Shown here: positions 40,984 through 50,291 of the stretch, piece by piece
Layout of the letters: the number at the start of each line of letters is the position of its first letter
How positions within the stretch are numbered: the stretch's first letter is position 1
Assembly (NCBI RefSeq): GCF_030161615.1
Contig: NZ_BSUN01000001.1
Span: 2,232,001 to 2,296,000 of the forward strand
Direction: 5' to 3'
DNA length: 64,000 nt
From: Demequina litorisediminis
Lineage (GTDB): Bacteria > Actinomycetota > Actinomycetes > Actinomycetales > Demequinaceae
Translations under genes and position numbers: made by a program
The notes under the pieces: generated by a model
The model's input: the letters and a program-made list of their open reading frames with translations, nothing else
The model's database searches: none
What the model was told of the DNA's origin: nothing

Positions 40984-43167
40984 CGCAGCCGCAGGCTTCA
41001 GACAACGACGTCCCGCCTACACCTCGGTGCCGCCTACTACTACGAGTACCCCGCGATCGGTGAGCAGCCGAGCCCCGAGCGGCTCGCGACGGACATGCGC
41101 CAGATGCGCGACGCCGGTCTCACCCTCATCCGCGTGGGCGAGTCCGTGTGGTCCACCTGGGAGCCGCGCGATGGTGAGTTCGACCTCGACTGGCTCGAGC
41201 CCGTCCTCGACGCCGCGCACGCCAACGGCATCGACGTCATCCTTGGCACGCCCACCTACGCGCTACCCATGTGGCTCGCGAAGAAGTACCCCGAGATCAA
41301 CGGCGACAGCGCGACGGGCCAGCCCATCGGCTGGGGCGCCCGCCAGGAGATGGATTTCACGCACCCCGCGTTCCGCACGCATGCCGGGCGCGTGATCCGC
41401 GAGGTGGTGGGGCGCTACGCCGGCCACCCGAGCATCGTCGGCTACCAGGTCGACAACGAGCCCGGGCTGCGTCACCTGTTCAACGAGGGCATCTTCGCCG
41501 CGTTCAAGGTGTGGTTGCAGGCCCGCTACGGCGACGTGCAGACCCTGAACGAGGAGTGGGGCCTCGTGTACTGGTCGCACCGCCTCACGTCGTGGGACGA
41601 ACTGTGGCGGCCCGACAGCAACTTCCAGCCCCAGTACCACCTGGCGTGGCGCCGCTTCCAGGCGTCCCTGGTGGACGACTACATCGCATGGCAAGCCGAC
41701 CTGGTGCGCGAGATCGTCGCGGAGGCGACTCCGGCATCGGCCGGCCGTAAGCCGTTTGTCACCACCTGCATCGCCTACGAGCAGGCGGGAGTCGAGGACG
41801 CGTCGCTCAGCCGCGCGCTCGACGTGGCGAGCTGCAACGTCTACTACACGGTCCAGGACGGGCTCGCGCATCCGTCGGACGCGGAGCCTCACGCCCGACT
41901 GGATCGCCAACGGCACCTGGGGTCTGTACGAACTCGCGGACCTCGCATGGTCGTCGAAGCAGACCGGGTTCTGGGTGACGGAGACGACCGCGGGCGGCAT
42001 CGGCCAGTCGGCCTACAACCTGCCGCCCTACGACGGGCAGGCTGCGCCAGGTGGCCTGGGCGCTCGTCTCACGCGGCGCGCAGGCGATCGAGTATTGGCA
42101 CTGGCACACCCTGCATTACGGCGCCGAGACGTACTGGATTGGCGTGGTGCCGCACGACCGCGAGCCCGGGCGCATCCACGCCGAGGTGGCGCAGATCGGC
42201 GCGGACTTTGAAGGCGTGGGTGGGCTGTTCGAGGGCGCGACGCCCGATGCCGACGTCGCCTTCTTGTACTCGTCCGATGCGAAGTGGGCACTGTCGGCGT
42301 TCACGCTTGGTCAGCCGCTCGGGGATGCGCGCATGGGGGCGAACCCGGATGCGTACCGCCAGCCTGGCGCTGCCGTTCTATCGCGCGGCGTTCGATGCTG
42401 GGCTGCAGGTGAACCTGGTGCGGCCCGAGCAGGTGGTGGGGGCCGATGCCGTGTTCGGATCGGCGTCGGAGTTCGCCGCGGTGCGGCCCGTGCTCGTGGT
42501 GGCGGCCGACTTCACCGCGTCCGATGCGATGCTCGACTGGCTGGGCGACTACGCCCGCGCAGGTGGTCACCTGGTGCTCGGGCCGCGCGCGGCGTACGGG
42601 GACGAGGAGGCACGGGCTCGGCTGGACGTCAAGCCCGCGCGGCTCGCGACCCTCGCGGGCGTGAGTTACCAGGAGTTTCAGTCGCTGGCCTCGCCCGTGG
42701 GCCTGGTGGCCGATGGCGGGCCGCTTGCTGTGGGTGCTGGGGGTGCCGGTGGTGCCGGCACGCACTGGGCCGAGTACCTGCGCCCCGAGGGTGCCGAGGT
42801 GCTCGCCCGCTACGACCACCCGCACCTCGAGGGATACGCCGCGATCACCACCATGCCCGTGGGCGAGGGCCGCATCACCGTCGCCGGCACCGTCCCGGAC
42901 CAGGCGACCGCGGCTGCCTTGATGGGCTGGGCTGCGGGCTCTCCTGTGGCGGGGGCGTGGGAGGGCGTACCGGAGAGCGTACGAGTGACGTCGTCGTCTT
43001 TGGCGGATGGCCGACGCGCCTGGTTCCTGCATCACTGGGCGTGGGGTTCTGCTTCCGTGACGGTGCCCCTTGACGTGGTCGATGCCGTGACGGGTGAGGC
43101 TGTTGCTGCCGGTGGCTCGATTGAACTCGGTGACTGGGACGTGCGGGTGGTGGTGTCCGGCGCGTAG
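40980..43167 (+). CDS. GH42 beta-galactosidase
   Basis: GH42 enzyme: YYYEYPAIGEQPSPERLATD, the acid/base Glu in GYQVDNEPGLRHLF, the nucleophile Glu in FWVTETTAGG, WHWHTLHYGAETYW, then a trimerisation-type domain and a small C-terminal beta domain. About 725 residues, no signal peptide, so it cleaves imported galactosides. Errors: one extra base near 40998-41015, and AGCT insertions 41884-41890, 42038-42044 and 42360-42366. Confidence 0.92.
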
Positions 43168-43180
43168 GGGCGCCGTGGGA

Positions 43181-43236
43181 GTCCACTAGCGCACACTCAA
43201 GTGCGGGATCGCGCCCTGACGGTCCACTGGGGCGTT
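43181..43236. repeat. Short interspersed repeat
   Basis: GTCCACTAGCGCACACTCAA (43181-43200) and GGATCGCGCCCTGACGGTCC onward (43206-43236). The second matches, as reverse complement, the element at 26822-26848. Lies between the GH42 gene and a convergent membrane gene. Confidence 0.65.
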
Positions 43237-43261
43237 GGAGGGTGTGTGGAGGTGCGGGAGG

Positions 43262-43999
43262 TCAGCCTGGCTGGGCGTCCTCGACCACGCGCAGTGCCTC
43301 GCGAGGGGTCGCCAACAGCGGGCGGTCCTCGGGGTGCATGCGGAAGTGCTCGATCACCGCCGCGATCACCGCGGGATCCGACCCGAGCCGGGAGCCATTG
43401 ATGGTCACGGCGGTAGACCCTGCGATGACAAGGACCCCGTCCTTGCCTGAGGCGCGAGCGGACGCCCCCTCCACCTGTTCCCAGGTCAGGTCCACGGAGG
43501 CTGCGCCCCGAACGCCGCGGAGGCCTGCATCGGCCAACTCCAACCCCACGGGTGTACGCCGTGCGAGAGCCTGCTGTACCAACCACGCAAACCCTGCGAG
43601 AGTGAAGATTCCCAGCCAGATCGAGCCCTGGTCCGAGAACTGGCTCGCATCGATCGCGAGCGCTGTTGCCGCGGGGAGGAGGGCCACGGCCGCAAGGAGC
43701 AGCGGCCAGCGATCCAATGACGTGGGCGGCACGAAGGTCAGGGGTCCCTGAGTCCGCACACGGACCCGGCCGCTCGAGGTCGCGTGCATCAGCGCACGCA
43801 GGTACCCCAGAGCGAGCGCCAGCGCCAGAGCAACGCCAGCCGCAGTGAGGCGCTGTGCGAGAAGGTCGCCACCCATGGCAATGCCGCCCGCGACGGCGGC
43901 GGCCACACCCACTGCGCCGTACAGGAGTGCAGGCGAGCCCGCACCCGTGGCCGTTGCCGGCGTCGAACGCACACGCACGGTGGTCACGAAATCTGTCAT
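43262..43999 (-). CDS. Membrane protein of a T7SS-like module
   Basis: 245 residues, two helical hairpins (ALLYGAVGVAAAVAGGIAMG, LLLAAVALLPAATALAIDAS) and a cytoplasmic beta-rich domain (DLTWEQVEGASARAS). I do not recognise the family. Eleven bases downstream of a long helical WXG-like protein on the same strand. Confidence 0.65.
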   Translation of the reverse strand: MTDFVTTVRVRSTPATATGAGSPALLYGAVGVAAAVAGGIAMGGDLLAQRLTAAGVALALALALGYLRALMHATSSGRVRVRTQGPLTFVPPTSLDRWPLLLAAVALLPAATALAIDASQFSDQGSIWLGIFTLAGFAWLVQQALARRTPVGLELADAGLRGVRGAASVDLTWEQVEGASARASGKDGVLVIAGSTAVTINGSRLGSDPAVIAAVIEHFRMHPEDRPLLATPREALRVVEDAQPG

Positions 44000-44010
44000 C
44001 GCTGTCCGTC

Positions 44011-45135
44011 TCAGTCGAAGGGGTTGAGCCAGCCGCCAAAGTCGCGCAGGCCGTCATCGATCGCTTCACGGGTGTCGAGCGGCACCCAGGCCTCCCACGC
44101 CCACTGTGCGCCTTCTCCCAATGCCCAGGCTCCACCCGCGACGAGCAGAGCAACACCGAGGGGCGGGACGGCAACACCCGCGGCCGCGATTCCGCCAGCC
44201 ACGGCGCTGCCACCCGCGATGCCGCCGACGAGGCCGATGCCCACGCTCGAGGGTGACTCGCCCGACGCGATCTCGGCGCCGGCGCTCACCACCTCGATGA
44301 CTCCGCCCGCGATCGGAATGATGCGTGCCGACTTCGAGACGCCGGCAATGGTCTCGTTCAGGACTCCGATACCCGCGCGCATGCCGCGTGGATCAGCGGC
44401 CTCGGCGGCGGCACGCACGGCGGGATTGCCCGACCGCAAGCCGCGCTGGAAGTCGTCCGCTTGGGTCTGCAGGTCGCTCACGTGGGTACGGAATTCCGCC
44501 AGGTTCCGGGCGGTCCGTGCGCTGGCGTACTCGAAGGCGAGTCCCACCACCTCTTCGTTGCCTTGGGTCAGGCCATCGAGTGCGGTTGCGCCCTCCTGCA
44601 ACTCACTGACGCGTTGCACCAGAGGGCCGAAATGCTCGGCGATCCAGGCATCGAGTTCGCCCCACCACGTGCCGACGTCGCTCGCGATGTCCTGGTAGGC
44701 CTCGACGCGGCGCGTGTAGCGGTTCCACTCGCGCAGTTCGGCGGAGTCGGGTCCGCTCGGGTCGGGGCAGTACTTGAGCCAGGTGGTCGGGGCCGCGATG
44801 GCGTTGCCTGTCACGGTGAGGGCCTCGTCGCGGGCGCGTGACGCATATTCGGTGAAGTCCTCGGCGCCGCGCTCCAGGCGGCCCGCGTAGGCGCGCATCA
44901 CCTCGGCAACATCTGCGGCGTAACCCGGCACCTGGTGGTTGGAACGGCGTACCGCCTGCGCCGCGGAGTTGAATGCGTAGCCCGACTGCCCGGTCCAGAG
45001 ATATTGCGCGTCCGTGATGGTCGACACGAGTTCGATGTCCGCGGTGCTGATCGAGCCCTTGAGCGTGGGATCGAGCCACTCGGCCGCGGTGCGGATAGCG
45101 GCGGGATCGCCCGGGATCTCAAGCGAGATGCTCAT
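44011..45135 (-). CDS. Long helical protein with WXG-like N-terminus (putative T7SS substrate)
   Basis: 374 residues, uninterrupted. The N-terminal about 110 residues are helical with YLWTGQSGYAFNSAAQAVRR, a W-x-G turn as in WXG100 and LXG proteins. A middle coiled region follows (WWGELDAWIAEHFGPLV), then a Gly/Ala/Val-rich hydrophobic hairpin (GIAGGSAVAGGIAAAGVAV). That layout, with a small helical partner upstream, suggests a type VII secreted or polymorphic effector scaffold; no toxin domain is visible. Confidence 0.65.
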   Translation of the reverse strand: MSISLEIPGDPAAIRTAAEWLDPTLKGSISTADIELVSTITDAQYLWTGQSGYAFNSAAQAVRRSNHQVPGYAADVAEVMRAYAGRLERGAEDFTEYASRARDEALTVTGNAIAAPTTWLKYCPDPSGPDSAELREWNRYTRRVEAYQDIASDVGTWWGELDAWIAEHFGPLVQRVSELQEGATALDGLTQGNEEVVGLAFEYASARTARNLAEFRTHVSDLQTQADDFQRGLRSGNPAVRAAAEAADPRGMRAGIGVLNETIAGVSKSARIIPIAGGVIEVVSAGAEIASGESPSSVGIGLVGGIAGGSAVAGGIAAAGVAVPPLGVALLVAGGAWALGEGAQWAWEAWVPLDTREAIDDGLRDFGGWLNPFD

Positions 45136-45145
45136 CGTGGCCCGC

Positions 45146-45447
45146 TCACTCGTCGCCCTCCACGGCGCGTTCGAGGTTGGCGAGTTCGGTCACGGCATTC
45201 TGCTCATGGTGCGCAAAATCGACGAGCACGTCGCGAGCGACGGCGATGAGGGCACGGTAGCCGTCGGCGGTGGTCGCGGCGCCGTCGACGGCTGCGGCCA
45301 TTGCGAAGCCGATGATCTCTGAGGCGATGCCGCCATCGGGAGCATCCGGCACCCCCGCGATGGTGCGGTCGAGTGCGTCGAGCCCGAGATGACCGTGTCG
45401 AAGCGCTCGTCGAGCGCCGCCTTGCTGACCTGAATGTCGTCGCTCAC
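45146..45447 (-). CDS. Small helical WXG100-like partner protein
   Basis: About 100 residues, all helical: SDDIQVSKAALDERFDTVIS, LDALDRTIAGVPDAPDGGIA, and ARDVLVDFAHHEQNAVTEL. One base is missing near 45378-45386 (GAGCCCGAG for GAGCTCCGAG). GTG start overlaps the upstream TGA. Ends ten bases before the long helical gene starts. Probable chaperone-like or co-secreted partner. Confidence 0.62.
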
Positions 45448-45733
45448 GCGATCCTGCCGCCCGTGAGCATATGCGGGGGAAGGCGTAGATCGAACGCGAC
45501 CACGTCAAAGGGCTGCTGCTGCTTGATCTCGTCGAGCCTGCGACGTATGCATCAGCGCCCAGGGTTGGTTGTCGCCGCAGGCGTCCGCGAGACGGTCGAG
45601 AGCCTGTGTAGGCGAGCAGTGCTGAACGCCCGTCCTTGAGTGTCCGTACCTCGGGAAACGAGCCACCCTCGGGATGCGCGCGCACTGGCAGGTACAGCAC
45701 TGGCGGCACGATCGTGGGACTTCGACCTTCCAC
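45444..45733 (-). CDS. SAV_915-family protein
   Basis: About 96 residues: PTIVPPVLYLPVRAHPEGGS, VRTLKDGRSALLAYTALDRL, GDNQPWALMHTSQLDEIKQQ. This is the pattern of SAV_915/SseB-like proteins, often next to type VII substrates. Needs two AGCT corrections (45600-45606, 45534-45540). GTG start chosen for RBS CGGAGG. The 200 bases upstream to the next gene contain nothing that I can assign. Confidence 0.7.
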
Positions 45734-45933
45734 AGGGAACCTCCGTGTTTCGACTGCCGGCCAGCCTTGCCACATCGTAACCGCAGGGGTAGGGAGCGCA
45801 TCAGGGACGGCGCCGGCTGACGTGGCCGCCGTGGTGCGCGGGGAGGCTCTTGTGGTGGATGGCGCGTGGGAGCGCGGAGGCCGCGACATGGGCGTGGTGA
45901 TGGGACAGCGCTAAACGTGCGACTCTTAGCCCT

Positions 45934-46366
45934 ATGACCGATACCCCCCTGATCACGCTCGATGAGGCGATGGAGCAGTTCAACATCGCTCACGAGAACC
46001 GTCCGATGGTGAGGGATATCGCATCGCGGATCGACCTCGTCGGCTATGACGTGAAGTCGAGCCTACATCAAAGGGATCAGGGCCGACGGCCTACACGCAC
46101 TGCATTTCTGCAAGGGCTACACCGAGTACTTCGCCTCGGAGGCGGAGGCCGGTGCCGCATCGGGCCGCCCCGAGCGCGTCTGGGGAGCCAGGTTGAAGTC
46201 TGGCGGCGAGGTGTGGGGTGTGAGCCACCCGATGGTGGGCAGGGGCGGCGGCCGTGCCGGGTCCCGTGTGATGATCTCGCGCAACTCTGAGCCGCGCGAT
46301 TACGGCGTGTGCTCGACGTGCTGGCAGGCGCACACCCCTTCTGGCTCGTGCGGGTGCGACGATTGA
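45934..46366 (+). CDS. Small protein with C-terminal zinc-ribbon-like Cys cluster
   Basis: About 143 residues. N-terminal half DTPLITLDEAMEQFNIAHEN is helical; middle YIKGIRADGLHALHFCKGYT; end CSTCWQAHTPSGSCGCDD with five Cys. GAGCCTA at 46059-46065 has an extra base, without which the frame is lost. Family not recognised. TTAGCC lies upstream of the ATG. Confidence 0.65.
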
Positions 46367-46388
46367 CCCTCGATCAGGCTCGCGGCGC

Positions 46389-47695
46389 CTAGGCTTCTGA
46401 GCGTCCACCCCATGCGCTTCGACACGGACTTGAGGTACTTCCGGATAGTCGGCGAGTCCACATATCCCGTGTGGCGCGGCGAGTCGACGAAACGGATCCC
46501 ACCCGAGAGGTCCGGTCGGTCATTCGCGACGTGCTTCTCGAACGCCTCCCAGGCGCCGGGCCGCCGCATGCGGTCGGCGATGTGCTGCGCGACCATCTGA
46601 CTGAGCATGTCCATGAGGATGTACGCGCCCGAGTTGGTCTCGACGAACCCGATGCCGTACAGCCCTGGTGTGCGCGCGAAGGCCGTGAGGTACATGTCGG
46701 GGTGCTGCTCGTCGCCGAACAGGGCCTGCGCGTACGGCAAGGTGTGCCGGTAGCCCGTGGCGAGCAGCACCAGGTCCACGTCCTCGGTGGTGCCGTCGGT
46801 GAAGGTGATGACTGTGCCATCGGCCGATGCGATCCCTGGCCGCGCGGCGATGTCGCCGTGCTGGAGGTGGTGGAGAAGTTGGTCGTTCAGTAGCGGGTGG
46901 GTCTCAAAGAGCCTTGTGGTCGGGCTTCTGGAGGCCCAGGCGGGTCGGGTCGCCGTTGATGACGCGCAGCAGGCGGCCGAAGACGGCCTGCTCGAGCCAC
47001 ATCGGCATGGTGGGGCCGTTCTTCGCGAAGACGTCGACCGGCTGGCCGAAGATGTGCTTGGGGATGAACCAGTAGCCGCGGCGCATGGAGATGGCGGCGT
47101 GATCGGCGCTGCGGGCCGCGTCGCATGCGATGTCGCAGCCCGAGTTGCCTGCGCCGACGATCAGCACACGCCTACCCGCGAACTCGCTGGCGTCGCGGTA
47201 CGTGACGCTGTGGCGGATCTCCCCGGTGTAGCCAGGGATGTCGATGATGTTGGGGTCCCACTGGACGCCCGATGCCGCGATCACCTGCGCGTAGCGCGTG
47301 GTCTCCGTGGCGCCGTCGGCGGCGCGGGTGGTGACGGTGAAGGCTCCGTCGCCCTCTCGCTCGATGGCGACCACCTCGGTACTGAAGGTGATGGTATCGG
47401 TGAGTCCGGCATCGGCCGCGAACGAGCGCAGATAACTCAGGATCTGGCGGTGGTTCGGGTAGTCGGGGTAGTCCTCGGGCATCGGGAAGCCGGGGAAGCC
47501 GGACAGGGTGCGCGAACTGATGAAGTGGGCCGACTCGTACATGGGAGTGCCGGGGGAGTCGATGTCCCACAGGCCGCCGACGGCGCTGTGGCGCTCGACG
47601 TGGTCGTAGGGGAGTCCCTGCTCCTTGAGTGCGCGGGCGGCGGCAAGGCCCGCGGGCCCGGCGCCAATGATGAGGGTGCGCTCGGTTGGCTCCAT
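46389..47695 (-). CDS. Flavin-containing monooxygenase
   Basis: FAD loop LIIGAGPAGLAAARALKEQG, NADPH loop VLIVGAGNSGCDIACDAA and the FMO fingerprint region GYTGEIRHSVTYRD between them, LLATGYRHTLPYAQAL near the end. About 434 residues. AAGGCTC-type insertions at 46909-46915 and 46390-46396; correcting the second creates a TAG stop after GWTLRS, which moves the end out of the neighbouring gene. Confidence 0.9.
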
Positions 47696-47816
47696 GTGTC
47701 GTCCTCTCAACGCTGAGACTGAGCGACATCGTACGGCGTGACGGCGCGCACGGGCCCCAGCGCCACCGGTGAAGGGGTGCGGGCGCGCGGGCGTATGCTG
47801 AGGCCTCACCCTTCTT

Positions 47817-47857
47817 AGTGGGGACCACTCGTTGAACCCGGCCTCCTGGCCGGAACG
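47817..47857 (+). promoter_or_regulatory. Structured leader of the DUF1611 operon
   Basis: Hairpin 1: AGTGG-GGA-CCACT (47817-47829). Immediately after, hairpin 2: CGTT, bulge, CCGGCC-TCCT-GGCCGG, AACG (47830-47857). Lies 43 bases upstream of the start codon. Does not match a riboswitch class that I know. Confidence 0.45.
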
Positions 47858-47899
47858 ATCCCGTCGCCTCCTCTGAGCACTGACTCGAGGACGTTCCCC

Positions 47900-49084
47900 A
47901 TGTCTGGCTTCACCTCACCTGTTTCTGACCTGCCTGCGACCACGCGCGTCGACGCGAGGCCCACGGCGGTCGTGTACTGCGAGGGCAACTTCGCCCGCAT
48001 CGACGGCAAGACCGCGAACGGCCTGGTGCGCTCGAGCGAGCGCTACCGCATCGTCGCCGTGATCGACAGCACGTGCGATACGGCCGATGCCGGGGTCGCC
48101 CTGGGCGGCGAGAACGCCGGCATTCCGGTGGTCGCCACGCTCAACGCCGCGCTCGCCGTCGTCGCGCAGGACCCCGCGCACATCTTCGCCGCCCCTGCGC
48201 GACCCGACGTGTTCATCTTTGGCCTCGCGCCGCTGTCCGGGCTGATGTCCGACGATGACCGCGCCGCGGTGCTCGAGGCGATCGACGAGGGGCTCGACAT
48301 CGTGTCCGGATTGCACGAGTTCCTCGCCGACGACGTGGAGATCGCGCTCGCGGCGGATGTGGCGGGCGTGACGCTCCACGACGTGCGTCGACCGCGCCCC
48401 ACCAAGGACCTGCGGATGTTCGACGGCGCGATCGAGACCGTGGACTGCGTGCGCATCGCGGTGCTGGGCACCGACGGCGCGATCGGTAAGCGGACTACCT
48501 GCACCCTCCTCACCGAGGCGCTCAACGCCGCGGGCATCCCCACCGTCATGGTCGGGACGGGACAGACCGGGCTCATGCAGGGCGCGGCCTACGGCGTGGC
48601 GCTCGACGCTATCCCCGCGCAGTTCGGGGTCGGCGAGCTCGAGGGGGCAGTCGTGGCGGCGTGGGAGGGCGAGAGGCCGCGGGTGATCGTGGTCGAGGGT
48701 CAGGGCGCGCTGAGCCACCCCGCGTACTTGAGCTCGACTGTGGTGCTACGTGCATCCCGGCCCCACGGAGTGATCCTGCAGCACGCCCCAGCGCGCCAGG
48801 TGCTGTCCGACTACCCGGAGGTCGCGATGCCGACCGCCGGCAGTGAAGTCGCGCTGATCGAGATGTTCGGCCGCACCCGCGTGGTGGGAATGACGATCAA
48901 CCACGAGGGCATGTCCGACTCCGAGGTGGACACGGCCGCCGTCGTCCACGCGGCAAACCTGGGCGTGCCGGTCACCGACCCGCTGTGGAGGGACCCGAGC
49001 GAATTGGTCGCGATGGTCACCGACGCGTTCCCCGAGTTGATGGACCAGCCTCTCGTGGCCGGTCCCGTCGTGGCGACCGCGTGA
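47900..49084 (+). CDS. DUF1611 (DgcN-like) amino-acid-modifying protein
   Basis: 394 residues, uninterrupted. N-terminal Rossmann-like domain (PTAVVYCEGNFARIDGKTAN), C-terminal P-loop-like domain AVLGTDGAIGKRTTCTLLTE and VVEGQGALSHPAYLSS. DgcN-type proteins work with an epimerase or racemase in D-amino-acid catabolism, acting on the amino group (family knowledge). GTGA overlap with the racemase gene downstream supports such a pair here. Confidence 0.85.
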   Translation: MSGFTSPVSDLPATTRVDARPTAVVYCEGNFARIDGKTANGLVRSSERYRIVAVIDSTCDTADAGVALGGENAGIPVVATLNAALAVVAQDPAHIFAAPARPDVFIFGLAPLSGLMSDDDRAAVLEAIDEGLDIVSGLHEFLADDVEIALAADVAGVTLHDVRRPRPTKDLRMFDGAIETVDCVRIAVLGTDGAIGKRTTCTLLTEALNAAGIPTVMVGTGQTGLMQGAAYGVALDAIPAQFGVGELEGAVVAAWEGERPRVIVVEGQGALSHPAYLSSTVVLRASRPHGVILQHAPARQVLSDYPEVAMPTAGSEVALIEMFGRTRVVGMTINHEGMSDSEVDTAAVVHAANLGVPVTDPLWRDPSELVAMVTDAFPELMDQPLVAGPVVATA

Positions 49085-50166
49085 TCTCGCCGCGGATCGA
49101 GGTCGACCTCGGCGCGATCGAGCACAACGCACGGGTGCTGGTGAAGCGCCTCGCGCGCCGCGGCATCGCGGTCACCGGCGTGACGAAGGCGACGCTCGGC
49201 TCGCCCGACGTCGCCAAGGCGATGATCCGTGGAGGAGTGACACGGATCGGCGACTCGCGCATCGAGAATCTCGAGGCGCTGCGAGACGCGGGCATCCGCG
49301 TGCCGCTGACGCTGCTGCGCTCGCCCGCCCCGCAGTGGGCGGACCGTGCGGTTGCAACGGCGGCGTCGAGCCTGGTGTCGGACGCCGATGTCGTCGACGC
49401 ACTGTCCGCGGCGGCGGGCCGGCGTGCCCTGACTCACGGCATCGTCCTCATGGTCGAACTCGGTGACCTGCGCGAGGGCGTGATGGTCGCCGACATCGGC
49501 GACCTGGCGCGGCGCATCTCGCGCACGCGCCACGTGTCGTTGGCAGGCATCGGCACCAACCTCGCATGCCGCAGCGGTGTGATCCCCGGCGACGATCAGA
49601 TGAAGCAGTTGTCCGCGCTCGCGACCGCCATCAGCGGACGGTTTGGCGTGGGTGCGCCCGTCGTGAGCGGCGGCAACTCCGCGAACCTGGGCTGGGCGCT
49701 CGGCCGCGGCAGCGTCGGCAACGTCAACGACCTGCGGCTGGGCGAGGCGATCCTGCTAGGCATGGACCCGCTGACTCGCACGCCGATCGAGGGGCTGCGC
49801 CGGGACGCGTTCTGCGTGGTCGCGCCCGTGATCGAGTCGCTCGACAAGCCCACTGAGGCGTGGGGCCTGCGAGGTCAGGGCGCCTTCGGGAAAGTCGCCG
49901 CGACGCGCTCGCGCGGCACCATCGTGCAAACGCTCGTCGCCCTGGGACGCCAAGACGTGGACCCCGACGGCGTGACGCCGCCCGTGGGCTTTCACGTGCT
50001 GGGCGCCAGCAGCGACCACCTGGTCCTCGAGACGCCCAGGCGGGTGGCCGCGGGCACCGAGGTGAGGTTCGGGGTGGACTACTCGGCGCTGTTGCGGGCG
50101 ATGACGTCGCCCTTCGTGGCGGAGCGTCTGGTGCAGGCGCCGGTGGGGCACGGTTCGGCGGCGTAG
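49081..50166 (+). CDS. Alanine/ornithine racemase-family PLP enzyme
   Basis: Fold-type III racemase: PRIEVDLGAIEHNARVLVKR, PLP lysine in VTGVTKATLGSPDVAKAM, SGGNSANLGWALGRG phosphate loop. About 361 residues, intact. Together with DUF1611 it forms a two-gene operon; probable interconversion of L- and D-amino acids such as ornithine. Confidence 0.88.
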   Translation: MISPRIEVDLGAIEHNARVLVKRLARRGIAVTGVTKATLGSPDVAKAMIRGGVTRIGDSRIENLEALRDAGIRVPLTLLRSPAPQWADRAVATAASSLVSDADVVDALSAAAGRRALTHGIVLMVELGDLREGVMVADIGDLARRISRTRHVSLAGIGTNLACRSGVIPGDDQMKQLSALATAISGRFGVGAPVVSGGNSANLGWALGRGSVGNVNDLRLGEAILLGMDPLTRTPIEGLRRDAFCVVAPVIESLDKPTEAWGLRGQGAFGKVAATRSRGTIVQTLVALGRQDVDPDGVTPPVGFHVLGASSDHLVLETPRRVAAGTEVRFGVDYSALLRAMTSPFVAERLVQAPVGHGSAA

Positions 50167-50179
50167 GGCCTCAGCCGTG

Positions 50180-50227
50180 CCGGGACAGTCGACGTCGTGA
50201 GTTCAGATATCTGACTGCCGGTTTTTT
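50180..50227 (+). terminator. Rho-independent terminator
   Basis: CCGG-GA-CAGTC ... GACTGCCGG stem followed by TTTTTT, 14 bases after the racemase stop. An inner TCAGATATCTGA palindrome sits in the loop. Confidence 0.8.
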
Positions 50228-50291
50228 CGCTGCGAACGTGCAACGATGATGCCCTGCCCGCCGACGGCGCAGGGCGGAGGGGACGTGGCGC

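Noticed and set aside
47800..47900. SAM-type or other known riboswitch
   Set aside because: The hairpins do not match consensus elements that I know; kept only as an unclassified leader.
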